Assembly: GCA_037903355.1 (NCBI GenBank)
Contig: JBAJFE010000061.1
Location: forward strand, 930,001-994,000
DNA length: 64,000 nucleotides
Origin: Trichuris trichiura
Taxonomy: Eukaryota; Nematoda; Enoplea; Trichinellida; Trichuridae
Direction of reading: 5' to 3'
Positions 35,388 through 46,764 of the stretch are shown in pieces (positions within the stretch are counted from its first letter, which is position 1; every line of letters starts with the position of its first letter). The notes under the pieces are model-generated. The model had not been told where the DNA came from. It was given only the letters and a program-made list of their open reading frames with translations, and did not search any database. The position numbers and the translations under genes are program-made.

Positions 35388-35472
35388 GAAAATGTGGTTA
35401 CTTGGTACGGGAGCGTATGTTTTCATTTTGTAAAAGTTTTATTACGGGAATACTTCCGTAATAAAACTTTCA
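35388..35472. mobile_element. Short foldback element (85 bp) with PLE-type target duplication
   Basis: The inverted arms around AAGTTTTATTACGG match the ends of the elements at 56437 and 45385. It is flanked by an imperfect 14-bp duplication (CAATATAT, then A or G, then TTTTT) at 35374-35387 and 35473-35486. Copy C lacks it. Confidence 0.75.
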
Positions 35473-37031
35473 CAATATATGTTTTTAACATTAATAATCT
35501 TTACCGTTCAAATTTGAGAAGCAATTGCGTTTTCGGACGCGAAAGTGCATATAGCAGGAAGATGAGAAGCCGAAAATATTATGCAGGTTGCGTTTACCAT
35601 TATTTGAGACAAAGCTTTTGCGAAGCACACGGAATAGTTCCCTTTCGTTTTTCCAATTCTTTTATTTGGCACAGCTTTTATAGCTTATCATGCTCCGTTA
35701 CCAGAGCTGATTCGGACGCAACGAGAAAGTTGAGATAGTTTTCAAGTGGAATAAATGGACAGTTTAAAGATTAAGAAAGTGAACTACTGATGAGTTGAGA
35801 CGAAACCACTAAGGCTGAAGAAATATATGGCAAGTTGTAAAGTACATAAATAGAATAAAGCAGAGGACGAAAACTTATGGATAAAATAAATTAAGCGATA
35901 AGGCTGAAGAACTAAACTGAGGCTGATGAAGTCTACTTCTGGTACTAATGTGGTCAAAGCAATTTAAATATTCAATAAGGAGATATAACGCGCGTAGAAA
36001 CAGCCAGTTGGCAATTTAGAAAATATATGACCCATTACGTTACTCAACTTTCAAATCATGTTGATATGCTTTACGATATTTTGTCAAAACTGAACTGTTC
36101 GTAGCAAAATGGTAAACGATTAGTGAACTTCGAACAAAGCGAATATGTTTCCTTGTGCAGCATACTGTATGACGACGATCAGTGGTCCCAACGAACAGAT
36201 ATGAAGTATGCAACATATGCAGAGGCTTACGGTTTTCTGGTGGTCGTCAAGAAGTCATTTAAATTCTAATTTCATTCTCTGCCTTGAGAAAAACACGCTA
36301 TTTCCTTTCCAAGATGTCACAAAGACAAACGCCAGTGTTAGAGCCCACCCTAAGAATATTCCTGCATTCCTTATTTAAGAACATAAGTCAATCCTTGAGC
36401 CAATCTAATTCTGATTTAAGGTAGAGAAAAAGACAAGTTCCACTTGAACTGAAGTGATGGAGATCGCTTCAAAACCTCGTGTGATCTAACTTTATGGAAT
36501 TAGTAATTTTTGAGAAAACGCACACTTCATTGGCACTTGTAGGTTGGAGAAAAGCAGCTGATTTCCCATTGTCTAAAGCATGCCTGTTTTGCGCATTACT
36601 TTAGCTTAAATTGACTACGGCAAGAACGTGTGATGGCGCTGTATATTACCCGTTCAGTATAGTCAAACAAAGCCAGTCGTGAAAAAAGTTATTGATAAAT
36701 TTGCAACGGTAAGAAGGAGGACTCCCGAGCTGACGTTTAAAAGTGAAAATGGACTCCTGTTTCAACTTTTATAAAATGCATGCGAAGATTATAAGCAGTA
36801 AAACATTTCGTACTCAACGCGTCTTTTTTGAGTGATATTGCTTAGTTTCTGCTCACTTTGAAACAACAGATTAACGGGATGTACCGCACTGGGAGCAAGA
36901 CTTCTAAAGCACCTCAGAAAAAGAAAATTTCGAGGGCTTGTGTCTTAGTGGGCTACCGGAAAATAAGGCGGCAACTTCAAGGAGGTCAAGTGGAACTAAA
37001 ACAACAATGCCGGCCATCTTGTCCTGCCCTA

Positions 37032-37050
37032 GCCTAAGCCTAAGCCTAAA
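37032..37050 (-). repeat. Short TTAGGC run, duplicate
   Basis: Three units, the copy of 29550-29568 in the second block. Confidence 0.5.
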
Positions 37051-37614
37051 CATAACGGAATTCCTCAGCAGGTGTTCCACGGGCCAGCAACCGTTAATAA
37101 CGAGGTCAATCAAACTTCACTGCTTTGTAGTGTTGCGCATTGACCTCTTTGAAGTTGCCTCTTCAACTTCCGCTGGGCCACTAAAACATAAGGTCCAAAA
37201 TAAGTTCTAAATGCCATCACAATAAACTTTGCAGACGCTCAGCGATAAGCATTAAACTGCTCAAGTCGGACAAACGCTATCGCCAGGAATTGCTGGAAAG
37301 CTTGCAAAGTGAATTTTCTATAGCATAGCAGTTTGCGTAACTTTCCAGTATTTCCATTATTAGTCGAGTGCAAAGTAGTACCATTCAACGATTTGCATGG
37401 CAAGTGCGAAAGAACAAACGTTACTGCTCTAAGCCACTATTGAAAGGTAGACGGTGCAACACGACTTACAATTAGCCATTCTTTTTACGCTGCCATCTTT
37501 TGAATACTGCCTGCATTTTGCAAGTCGAAGTAAGCTTTGCGGTGATACTGAGAGTCAATACTTCGTCACCAAGGAAAACTGCAGACCTCCTTAATCAGAT
37601 GTCTTAGAAAGCCG

Positions 37615-37659
37615 TATATAAGAGGGTATCTCTGGGCATTGGCAGATCACATCGGAATA
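37615..37659 (+). promoter_or_regulatory. Core promoter of gene F
   Basis: TATATAAGAGG 45 bp before ATG, with TCACA-N8-ATG. Confidence 0.72.
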
Positions 37660-38066
37660 ATGCAGCTATCACTTCCATTTGCCATAGCTATACTCTTCTC
37701 CGCTCTAATGTCTGTAACGGAAGCGGAGGAAAGGAAGAACGTAAGTTTCAGTGTGAATCACAAACTCCATTAAGCAAAATGTTTGCCTCTTTAATTTTAT
37801 AATTTGAATTCTTTGCAAGTCAATGTCAAATTTTTAAAAATACTGCCTAACAACTCTCGCATGCTACTGTGAAATCTTTTTAGCAAGTCACTCCCAGGCC
37901 AACGTCGACTTGCGGATCGTCGGGTTATTGCTCACAATCGACAATGTCTTGGCGTTTCTATCTCGATTGCCTGCTGGTTTTTCTTAAAAGTGAGCTTTTC
38001 TCTTTATCTGACATTGCACTTTATTTTTGGACAAAGAATTCAAAGATTTTCGTAATATTGAATTGA
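37660..38066 (+). CDS. Secreted C4 peptide F, fourth cysteine lost
   Basis: Exon 1 (37660-37740) and exon 2 (37884-38066) mirror copy D, encoding 87 residues. The mature part reads C-x5-C-x12-C-x3-F: the last cysteine (Ala-Cys in D) has become Val-Phe. An odd number of cysteines suggests decay of the fold or a dimerising form. Promoter, signal peptide and splice sites are intact, so loss is recent or the change is tolerated. Confidence 0.55.
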
Positions 38067-39356
38067 AAGGGAGAATGCGTTAAGATTTCCACTGCGCAGC
38101 AATGCGACGTCGCATTTAGCCGTCAAGTAGCTCTATCTTTAGTGTGAGAAAATTTTGTATTAACAAATTAGTAACTTACTGCACAAGAAGTGCGCACGTT
38201 AGCTTACTGTTTATCATGGGCTTCCAAACTAGCCAAAAAAACATAAATCATTTTTAAAGCGACCCGCTGGAGAAAAGTTTAGGCACCAAACAAGTTATGA
38301 TTAAGCAGTATGTGCAAATGATAACCATACAGTGCTGTACAACACGCATTCATTTCCAGCTTTACTGTTTGTAGACTTAAAGAGTCTGACTGCGATTTTC
38401 GAAGACAACCCTGGTGAAGTCACTGGATGAAACTGTGAAACCGGAATGTTGGTTTTGTGAAACCATCAGTAAAGCTTCAATCCTTCTTAATGTACTGAAT
38501 AGCATTTTAGCATGGCTGTGAAGGAGTGGTTTCCTCTGTTAACTAATATGTGCTGGAAATGGTCTTCAAATGGCGATAGAGTAGTTCAATGTATATTTTA
38601 AATATTAATAATATTTACCGTTTAAATTGATGAAGCAATCGCGTTTGCGAAGCTGAAAGTGGATATATAACGAAAATGACATGCTGAGAATATTACACAA
38701 GTTGCGTTTATCATTATTTGAAAGAAAGCTTTTTGGGAAACACGGAGAATGACAGTTTCGCGTTTGCGAAACTGAAAGTGCATATAGGACGAAAATGACA
38801 TGCCGAGAATATTATACAAGTTGCGTTTATCATTATTTGAAAGAAAGCTTTTTGGGAAACACGCAGAATGACCCCCTTTTGTTTTTCCAATTCTTTTGTT
38901 CTGCAGAACTTTTAGAGCTTATACTGCTCTGTTATCAGAGCTGACTCAGCTGCAGCAAAAAAGCTGATATAGTTTTCAAGGAGGTTAAAAGGGCGGTTTA
39001 AAGGTTAAGAAAGTAAACTACCTAAGGAACTGAGGCGAAATCGCTAAGGCTGAAAAAATATAAGGCAAGTTGTCAAGTAAATAAATGAAATAAAGCAGGG
39101 GACGAAAGCCAATGGATAAAATGAACTAAGCGATAAGGTTAAAGAGTTTAATTAAAGCTGATGAAGTCCATTTATGACGTTAAGGTGGCCAAAGCAATTT
39201 AAATATTCAATAAGGAGACATAACGCGCGTAGAAACACAGCCAGTTGGCAGTTCAGAAAACGTATGACCCATTACATTACTCAACTTTCAAAGCATATTG
39301 ATATACCTTGTGGTATTCTGTTAAAACTGAACTGTTTGCAGCAAAATGGTGTGTGA

Positions 39357-39572
39357 TTACTGAAATTCGAATAAAGCGAATATGTTTCCTTGTGCGTTAT
39401 AGTGTATGACGACGAGCAGTGGTGCCAACGAGCGGATATGAAGTTCGCAATATACGCAGAGGCTTACGGTTTTCTGGTATTCGTCAGGAAGTCGTTTAAA
39501 TTCTAATTTCATTCTCTGCCTTGAGAAGAACACGCTATTTCCTTTCCAAGGTGTCACAACAACAACAACCAT
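39357..39572 (-). other. Conserved block with open minus-strand frame, unit F
   Basis: Counterpart of 23411-23656, about 80% identical in translation. Status unknown. Confidence 0.25.
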
Positions 39573-40450
39573 TGTTAGAGCCCACCCTAAGAACAGTCCT
39601 ACATTCCTTATTTAAGAACATAAGTCAATGCTTGAGCCAATCTGATTCTGATTTAAGGTAGAGAAAAAGACAAGTTCCACTTGAACTGAAGTGATGGAGT
39701 TCACTTCAAAACCTGGTGTGGTCTAACTTTATGGAATTAGTAATTTTTGAGAATACGCACACTTCATTGGCACTTGTAGGTTGTGAAAAAAACAGCCGAG
39801 CCCCCATTGTCTAAAGCATGCCTTTTTTGTGCACTACTTTAGCTTGAATTGGCTACTGCAAGTATGTGTTATAACGCGGTCTAGTACCCGTTCGGCATAA
39901 TCAAACGAAGGCAGTTGCGAAAAAAGTTATTGATAGATTTGCAACGGTAAGAAGGAGGACTCCCGAGTTGACACTTAAAGCCAAATTCGGCTGCCGTTTG
40001 AACTTTTATAAAATGTATGGAATCCTTATAAACAATAAAACGTTTCGTACTCAACGAGCCTTTTAAGCAATATTGTTTAATTTCTGGTCACTTTAAAACA
40101 ACAGATTAGCAGGATGTATCGCGCCCGTAGCAGGACTTTTAAAGCGTCCGAGAAGAAGAAAATTTTCTAATGCATTTTGCTATTCTTTCCGCCGGGTTGT
40201 TCGCCATGTATTAAACGCTGCTGGAAAGTCGTTGGATCAGCTGCCGACAAGGTATTAGTTAAATTTTCAACACAATCAAAGGTTACTGTATCAGTTCATA
40301 CCTGAAAACTGTAAATTTGAAAGAAATATTTCAAACTGCATGTATATGCGGAAAAAACAAATGTTGACTCCTTATATGGCGCTCCAGCTGGCAATACAGC
40401 ATCAGTTCTCTGCTAATTAATTCTATTCATTAAATATTGGCCACTTTAGA

Positions 40451-41336
40451 ATGACCCTGATCCAAAGCATTGGTCCAAAAGAATCGGTTGCGTATTTAGT
40501 GCCGTTTCTATGGTTGGGAGGATTTATTTTTATCAGCCTGTTGTCCATCACATGCTGTCGATGGCGTAGATCAGCGTGCTGTAAGAAAAAGGAAGATTCA
40601 GAAGTGCATGTTGAACTGGAAATTCAGTCGCCAGCCAGTCCAGCTACACCGGTTGCAAGCAAGCCCTCACCAGCGATCAGTCCGGAATCACCGTCACCTA
40701 TGGACAAACGTATGCGTGAGATAGTAAAACCTAAGCAAGGTTGGTACGACCCCAGAGCCGGCAATGCTAGGGCGGATTCTGAAATGGAAACCATGCGCAA
40801 GATCCCTTCGATAGCCGAGGTTAAACAAGGTAACTGTTGGTTATTTTACTAAATCTGCTAATCATCAAAAGTTCTTATTTTTTCCTACATAAATAATATT
40901 GGCAAAAAACTAAAGGTGCAATACAAATACGGTTAAGAAAATTGACTGCCACGCATTATACCACTCATGAACTGTTCAAAACATATTAACATTTTAACAT
41001 CAAAATTCTAATAAAATCATGCTGCTTTGTCTGCGCAGTCAGATGTTACTCTGTACACCATTAAGTGTTATTTGTCTCTTTCCCGCCAACAGCTTAAACA
41101 GTCACAGTTTTCGAGTTCGATTAACGGCAATTAAATAACTAAGATTTGAAGCCCATCATTAATAGCAATTTTAGATTACAATTGTTTAAAAGCTGTTATA
41201 TAGATATACTCCTTTTGAGAAGTCTCATTGTTGTACCTCGCTTTCAGAAGAGAAAAAGCCGGCAAAAGTTAAAAGCGGAGCAAAAGATTATGAAACTATG
41301 GTGAACATCGGATCTGATATTTGGAATCCGAAATAA
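40451..41336 (+). CDS. Single-pass membrane protein with juxtamembrane CC...CC motif
   Basis: Two exons, 40451-40829 and 41248-41336, join in phase 1 to 155 residues. A hydrophobic segment at about residues 13-36 (YLVPFLWLGGFIFISLLSIT) is followed at once by CCRWRRSACCKKK. That is two Cys pairs in basic context at the cytosolic face, a typical palmitoylation setting. The rest is a Pro/Ser-rich tail (SPASPATPVASKPSPAISPE), a KQGWYDPRAG segment and an end at DIWNPK. The family is not recognised. I infer a type III or signal-anchor plasma-membrane protein with a cytosolic tail. A decayed paralogue lies at 24480. An ATAAAG follows the stop closely. Confidence 0.65.
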
Positions 41337-42205
41337 AGGATAATGTAGCAGATAAAGACTCAATCCTCACGTAACATGATGGCACCATCCTTACTGTCAC
41401 TTCGCCCCAAATAACTGCGACATTCATAAAACTGCATGGTTTCTCTAGTTACGATAATTTTCCTATTTTTTCTGTATGGGTGTTAAACGAGCAGATGAAC
41501 TTTCGAATTAAGTTCCAATTCTTCTGTCACGGAGTAATGGAATCTTTAAAGCAGTAATAATATCTTCCAGCTAACCGCAAGCGTCCATAGGTAATCGTTT
41601 TACCGATTACCTAGCTGTTTGTATTAACAGTAATTAAAACGAGGCATTAACGCTTATATCAGACATAGAAAAGTCAATACTGCTTTCAGGGACCTGAAAT
41701 GATGCCGCGTGGCTCCTAAGTCTTTTACCTTATAGACGCTGATTAGCATAACACGCAAAACCAGTACCACAACGATAAATTTGCATATGCATCAAACCAA
41801 GAAAAAAATTTGTGTTCAGTTGCAGCAGCCTTGCAGATAAGGTTGTCGCTTACGTTACTTTACTATTCGTCATTTTCAACGAGATAATCATCTTGTTCGC
41901 CAGACGTTCTAACATCAAGTGCGCCGGTGAAGAAGCTTAAAAAAGCTTATTGCCAAACCGCTCTCCTACTCTCGACAGATTTGTGCAAATCGTTCGCAAA
42001 AAATTTATTAACGTTAATCGCGTGATTCATCATTACCAAACTTTCACGTGCAGCACATCAGCCTCGGCAAGAGCTCCTCTTTGTTTGCAGAACAATAGGT
42101 ACATGCCTGAATCCACTCGCTTGCCTTAGTGCAACTGGAAAAACTCATTAAAAATGAAGGTGCAACATCTAACGCCGATGCACTATATGTATTCGGCACG
42201 AGACG
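41337..42205. other. Intergenic, no gene recognised
   Basis: AT-rich spacer between the membrane-protein gene and the WAP gene promoter. No array sequence continues past the membrane-protein gene as far as I can see. Confidence 0.5.
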
Positions 42206-42209
42206 ATTG

Positions 42210-42260
42210 TATATATAAATACATATACGCAATGAACATGTGCGATAGTCATAGTTAACA
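42210..42260 (+). promoter_or_regulatory. TATA promoter of the WAP-like gene
   Basis: TATATATAAATA begins 51 bp before the ATG, similar in layout to the peptide-gene promoters but without the TCACA-N8 spacing. Confidence 0.55.
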
Positions 42261-45200
42261 ATGCTTAAGTCGGCTGCTGCTATTCTGATATTCGCCTTTT
42301 TCTTCTCTGGAATCAACTGTAAGTAACCAGGGTTAATATTATTAGTACATTCCGGCAATTTACTTTAATGACATTTCCTCGAAGAGGATATTTTTTGAAA
42401 ACTTGCATAGCCAACCATACTTTATTTTTATGAGTAATAAATCAAATTCAAAACGCAAAAAAAGCATACAAAGAATAGTACAAGTACAACAGTAAAAAAA
42501 ATTTACAAGTAGTAAACAAGGAATTACCAGGACTCAATATACGCTAACTGCAGTCTTTTCTTGTTCTAAGCAAATCTTTTCCTTATGCCTGAAAATTTTG
42601 CAACACATTATAAGGGAGCTAGGAAAGACAGAAATTTCTTTCTGGAAACAAAAAGCGTGAATAATCAAGACGAGATAAAGGTACAATTTTAAAGATATGA
42701 ACTAATCTGGCGAATCATAGACGTCTGACTTGCAGTACTGTAGCGACAAGGATCACACGTGAATATATTAAAAGTTAATCCAAAGAAGGTCCCAAAGAAG
42801 GCCTACGCTATCTTTTCTATTAATCTTCTCATTGATATCATACTGAACATATTTATCGTGCTAATCAGTCAGCTGTAAATCACTCGCTAATACAGAAACA
42901 GCCATGTTTCAAAAGGAAATTCAAAATAATGATACGTACAGCCATTCAAATTAATCGGAGATGGGAAATATCACTTTTCTACTGCTTTTAACGTTGTATT
43001 ATCGTAACGCAAGGGAAGATAAGTGAACATATCTATAAGTTGCATATTTTTCGTGCATAAAGCATTCTGATGTAAAGGATAAAAGGCAGCCGACTTCCTA
43101 TAACGGAACCATTTTTAAAATAACGTTCTGATTCCATTTAAAAATGCGCTTTCTTATTACGACCAGAAAACGTAAGTTAATAGTGCTGCAAATATGTCTA
43201 ACTTATTCTTGCCGGTCACTTACTATGTGCAAGATACAACTGGAGCAAACAATATCACCGTTGCATCATTCAGCTACTCCATTCGACTACGACTTTCCGG
43301 AATGCCCGGTCATAACGAAGGATCATAGGCGAAATTCAACCAGGTGTGTAGAAAATGAGTGCCCAGAGGATCTGTTATGCTGCCAAGGACTCTGTGTCAA
43401 ACCAATGGAACCAAGACGTAAGTCTATTTCCATAACACTTGCAGAGATCATTTTAATACAAAAGAAATTGAAGAGAAATTTAATGACTTCAGAATCGGAC
43501 GTTCCAAAACGCAATTTGCTATCCAAAGTATTAGTAGATTCACAATTGCAAAGACAATGCATCTTGTTTTGCTAGTTAACAAAAAGCCCTGTTCATGCTG
43601 AACTGCAGTACTCTTTTTGCTTGGAGAAACGCTTCGCGTAATTCGACTTCACTTAATAAACGACCAAACAGAGATTATTATTAGGCCTCCTCAATTGGGA
43701 CCTCCCCGTTCCGCATCGGTCTATGAGAACACTAAAAATGTTCAGGCTATTGTGCCGTTGACTACTGAAAGAACTTCTTTCCAATTTTTTGTTTTTTTTC
43801 GATAAGGGCGGCCGCCTATAAAAATTGAAACGGCACTGTTTTTGTAGGACTTTAATTAACTGATTAATGCCTAATCGAACCATAGCTTAAAATGTTCTCC
43901 GTAGATTATTCGTGCTCGAATATTCCCACGTCACTCTGGTCTGACAGTACTGAGTTGCTGTTTCGTAGAATACGATTTCAGCATTTTTTGAGACTTTACT
44001 GTGCTGTTTCAAAGGGTCTTCGAAACTGAAACTTGCTGTCAAAGATAGACACTTTTGTGTTGGTTCTGCAAAACGCGCACGATTTTTTGATTAAGAAAAA
44101 ATCCTTAATGGGCAACTAATTCAAACCGGCGCCGCTTTTCAAGTTTGTCAGTGAGAGCAGAAGTGGATGAGCCCGTGCTTACTGAAGAGGAGCATGCATT
44201 CTTCGTACGGTATAGTGAGCTATCTCTGTTATCCGGATAATTCCGAAATCCAGATTAGCCCTTAGAACACGGGCCCTGCACTAGAAATATTCTACAATAT
44301 GCGCTATTCAGAGGCCGGATGAATGCCTCATTAATAGTAGAACAGCACACCAAACGTATAAATAGGCAAATGAAGCTCTTTTTGATGACCCGCGTTCCAA
44401 CTTCAGTGTGAGAAGGTCGAGCACGTTTCATACTTACACAGGAAACCACTATGCCTCAACGAAAATTAAAAACGTTGAATGAATTTTATAAAAAGTCCTT
44501 TCTGCGTCATTACAGTGTTGCTGATAAGCATCACGCTGTTGTAAGTCGCAACGGAAACTGTGCTGCCTCTCAATTTCTGAAAACCTGCGTTATTACCCCG
44601 TTTCACAGAAGCAAAGAATACTTCTACCACTATCAACATAAAATAGCTTTAGTCCGCTAAGAAATCTAAACTAGGTGAAACCATTGAGGTGCCAACAGAC
44701 GCTTGACTGTAACTAGCTGTACTTTGCGTACCCGCATTCAGTACTGAAGGTGGTTTCGTTTTTATGTCATTCGCGAGTGTTTTAGCAAGAGCTAAAGAAG
44801 GGCTTTGTCCGCAAGCCCGCCACTTGCGAAGATACCGGAAAAATTGTACACACGATACTGATTGCCCCGAAAAGCAAAAGTGTTGCCAAGTTGACGCTGA
44901 AACTAAATGTATGGATCCCAAACACATACTGAGTAAGTCAGCTAATTTATTCATTCACATTTACATAACGTTTAGCAATGTATTGAATTGCACGAATGTT
45001 ACAAGACGGTTATTCCATTCGAATGAAAGACGATCAACTGGATATTACATAATTTTTCATCGTTTTTAAAATCAAATGACAAAACTGGCACAACATGCTA
45101 TGCTATACGCATTTCTCATTTCTTCCAGCTATTGGATATCAGAGAAAGGATGGCCACTGCCCGTCAGTTCTACCGGATCAATATATGCTAGCGGCCAAGC

Positions 45201-46120
45201 TGTGCAATGGTGATGCAGACTGCTTTGGATCTGAAAAATGTTGCCCAACTGACCTGACGTTCCGCTGCTTAGGAAGCCATAGGCGCCCAGGTAGAAGTGT
45301 AGAAACGCAACTTTCTAAACGCTTTAAATTCTGAATGCAGCGAGTCAAGCTAAAGATACTAAAAATACTGTTAATAGTTACCATTTTGAAAACGTGGTTT
45401 CTTTGTACGGGACATTATGTTTTCATGATGAAGAAATTTATTGCGGATATGTCCCGTTTGTTTTCTATATAAAGAGGCTCCGGAGCTTTCAGGTCATTCG
45501 AGACCCATCATCAGATATTTACACTTAAGACCGCTGATGATGGGTCTCGAATGACCCGAAAGCTCTGAAGCCTCTATATAGAAAACAAACGGGACATATC
45601 CGTAATAAATTTCTTCATCATGAATAGTTACCATGTCGTTTTCTTAGACGGAGTTTCCTCATAGACAGTCTCCCTTACTCAAACTTAAATGGATTTAGTA
45701 AAGAGATTTTACTAAACATCAAGGAATTATTTATAGCTCTTAAATTTTCCAACATCAGAGCAGTATAATGAAGAAATGTTCACAAGAGGTACCCGACCAA
45801 CGTATTAAAACTAAATGCGATACTCATGATACGAGTAATTAAATTTTTTTAAGTTCTCGCTAGGAAAATGACCTATAAAATTGTGCACTTTGCTTTTTTC
45901 ATCACGATAGTGTTCTAATTGTTTTTACACGTCATTGGAAAACTAATGGCGTATTATTCTTGCAGCCGCGCCTAAGAACGGATCTTGCACGGATGCGGCG
46001 CCTGACAAGCGCCCTTACTCCATCCTAGGACCACTTTGCACAGACGACTACGATTGTATTGGAATGAAAAAGTGTTGTTTCCACGTACTCGCTGAAGAAT
46101 GCATGAATCCCGTGCTTTGA
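42261..46120 (+). CDS. Secreted protein with four six-cysteine WAP-like domains
   Basis: Five exons, 42261-42318, 43274-43417, 44786-44932, 45129-45290 and 45966-46120, encode 221 residues. Exon 1 is a signal peptide (MLKSAAAILIFAFFFSGIN). Each other exon is one WAP-like module, and every junction is phase 1, the classic exon-shuffling layout. Modules show the WAP signature: CP near the start, CxxDxxC, then KCC (for example CTHDTDCPEKQKCC) and a final CxxP. Each module has six cysteines instead of eight. The absent ones correspond to C2 and C7 of canonical WAP domains, which bond to each other, so one whole disulfide has been lost. WAP proteins are commonly secreted protease inhibitors or antimicrobials; the role here is inferred only as extracellular. 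Intron 4 carries a foldback transposon. Confidence 0.85.
45487..45514 (-). ncRNA. Candidate hammerhead core, left arm
   Basis: Reverse-strand CTGATGA, stem II GGGTC with GACCT, then GAAA. Opposed to the core at 45534. Confidence 0.5.
45534..45561 (+). ncRNA. Candidate hammerhead core, right arm
   Basis: CTGATGA (45534-45540), a 5-bp GGGTC/GACCC stem with loop TCGAAT, then GAAA (45558-45561). One extra base before the stem, as in the other PLE-type copies here. Confidence 0.52.
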
Positions 46121-46764
46121 AAACTACAATACTTCGCTCTGCCTACTACGCGAAACATTCTTCCATGCGAACAGTCGACATAAGCACACTAATAAATTGA
46201 TCCTAACCTGCAGCTCCTAATTTAGATTACAGTGAACGAAAGTAATGTATCTCTGCCATGAGGCATTCGTCCTTGTGCACGTTAAACCATGTGTCTCTAG
46301 TTACACCTTTTTATGTATTAATGCAATAATCAAAAATCGGCATTCTCATAACCAGACTTCGCCAGACAGCTATTAGGCTTGGACGAACCTATAAAACTGA
46401 ACAGTTCCATAAACATTAAAAATATTCTGAAGCATATTTTATAATATTTCAGTAAATTGTTGGTAAGAAAATTTATTCCACATTTTTGCTCAGTTTAAGG
46501 CAGTGCACAAGGTACGACAAGCACACAAGTTGAAATGTTTAAGTTTAAGCGCTCAACTTGTTTTAGAGAAAAATGACAAACCATGAAATAGTGCATTGAC
46601 ATTTCGGCGATATGAGAATTTAGAATAAAAACAGTTATCTACGTTTCAGCAGATACATTCAGACTATGATTAAAGCTAAACCAGTAAAATTTCGATATTT
46701 CAATTACGCAAGGAAGGCACCGTAGTGCGACATGTTCGTTGGATGGCCTCAATCATTTTCATGG
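46121..46764. other. Spacer between convergent WAP genes
   Basis: Holds the 3' UTRs of two tail-to-tail genes. No other feature seen. Confidence 0.5.

Larger units (their letters stand above)
34399..39200 (+). repeat. Duplicated block, second copy (genes E and F)
   Basis: Counterpart of 27080-31684, with the same order of truncated copy then short-loop copy. It differs by the 85-bp foldback insertion at 35388, absent from the first block, so that insertion came after the duplication. Confidence 0.85.
21050..41340 (+). repeat. Segmentally duplicated tandem array of secreted-peptide genes
   Basis: Six copies of one gene unit (starts at 21846, 26209, 27668, 30178, 35050, 37660) lie on the same strand with homologous flanks. 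Long near-identical stretches show the duplication history. The block with copies C-D (about 27.08-31.68 kb) matches the block with copies E-F (about 34.40-39.2 kb). Sequence downstream of copy A (22.5-24.8 kb) matches that downstream of copy F through the membrane-protein gene (to about 40.8 kb). Copies differ by a Copia insertion, a foldback insertion and deletions. Confidence 0.92.
45385..45622. mobile_element. Foldback element (238 bp) with two opposed hammerhead-like cores
   Basis: A near-perfect long inverted repeat in intron 4 of the WAP-like gene, flanked by a perfect 12-bp duplication AATAGTTACCAT (45373-45384, 45623-45634). Target size and palindromic pLTR-like structure point to Penelope-like retrotransposition. 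Each arm carries a CTGATGA ... GAAA core. Confidence 0.82.

Noticed and set aside
36904..37113. Minus-strand frame of 69 codons repeated at 29.4 and 36.9 kb
   Set aside because: Its conservation is explained by the recent block duplication; no motif or start context.
43144..43273. Upstream Met-containing extension of the first WAP exon as the gene start
   Set aside because: It lacks a signal peptide, while the exon at 42261 gives a perfect leader, TATA box and matching phase 1 with acceptor at 43274.
44451..44660. ATG frame of 69 codons in WAP intron 2
   Set aside because: No motif, promoter or splice support; length is within chance for this composition.
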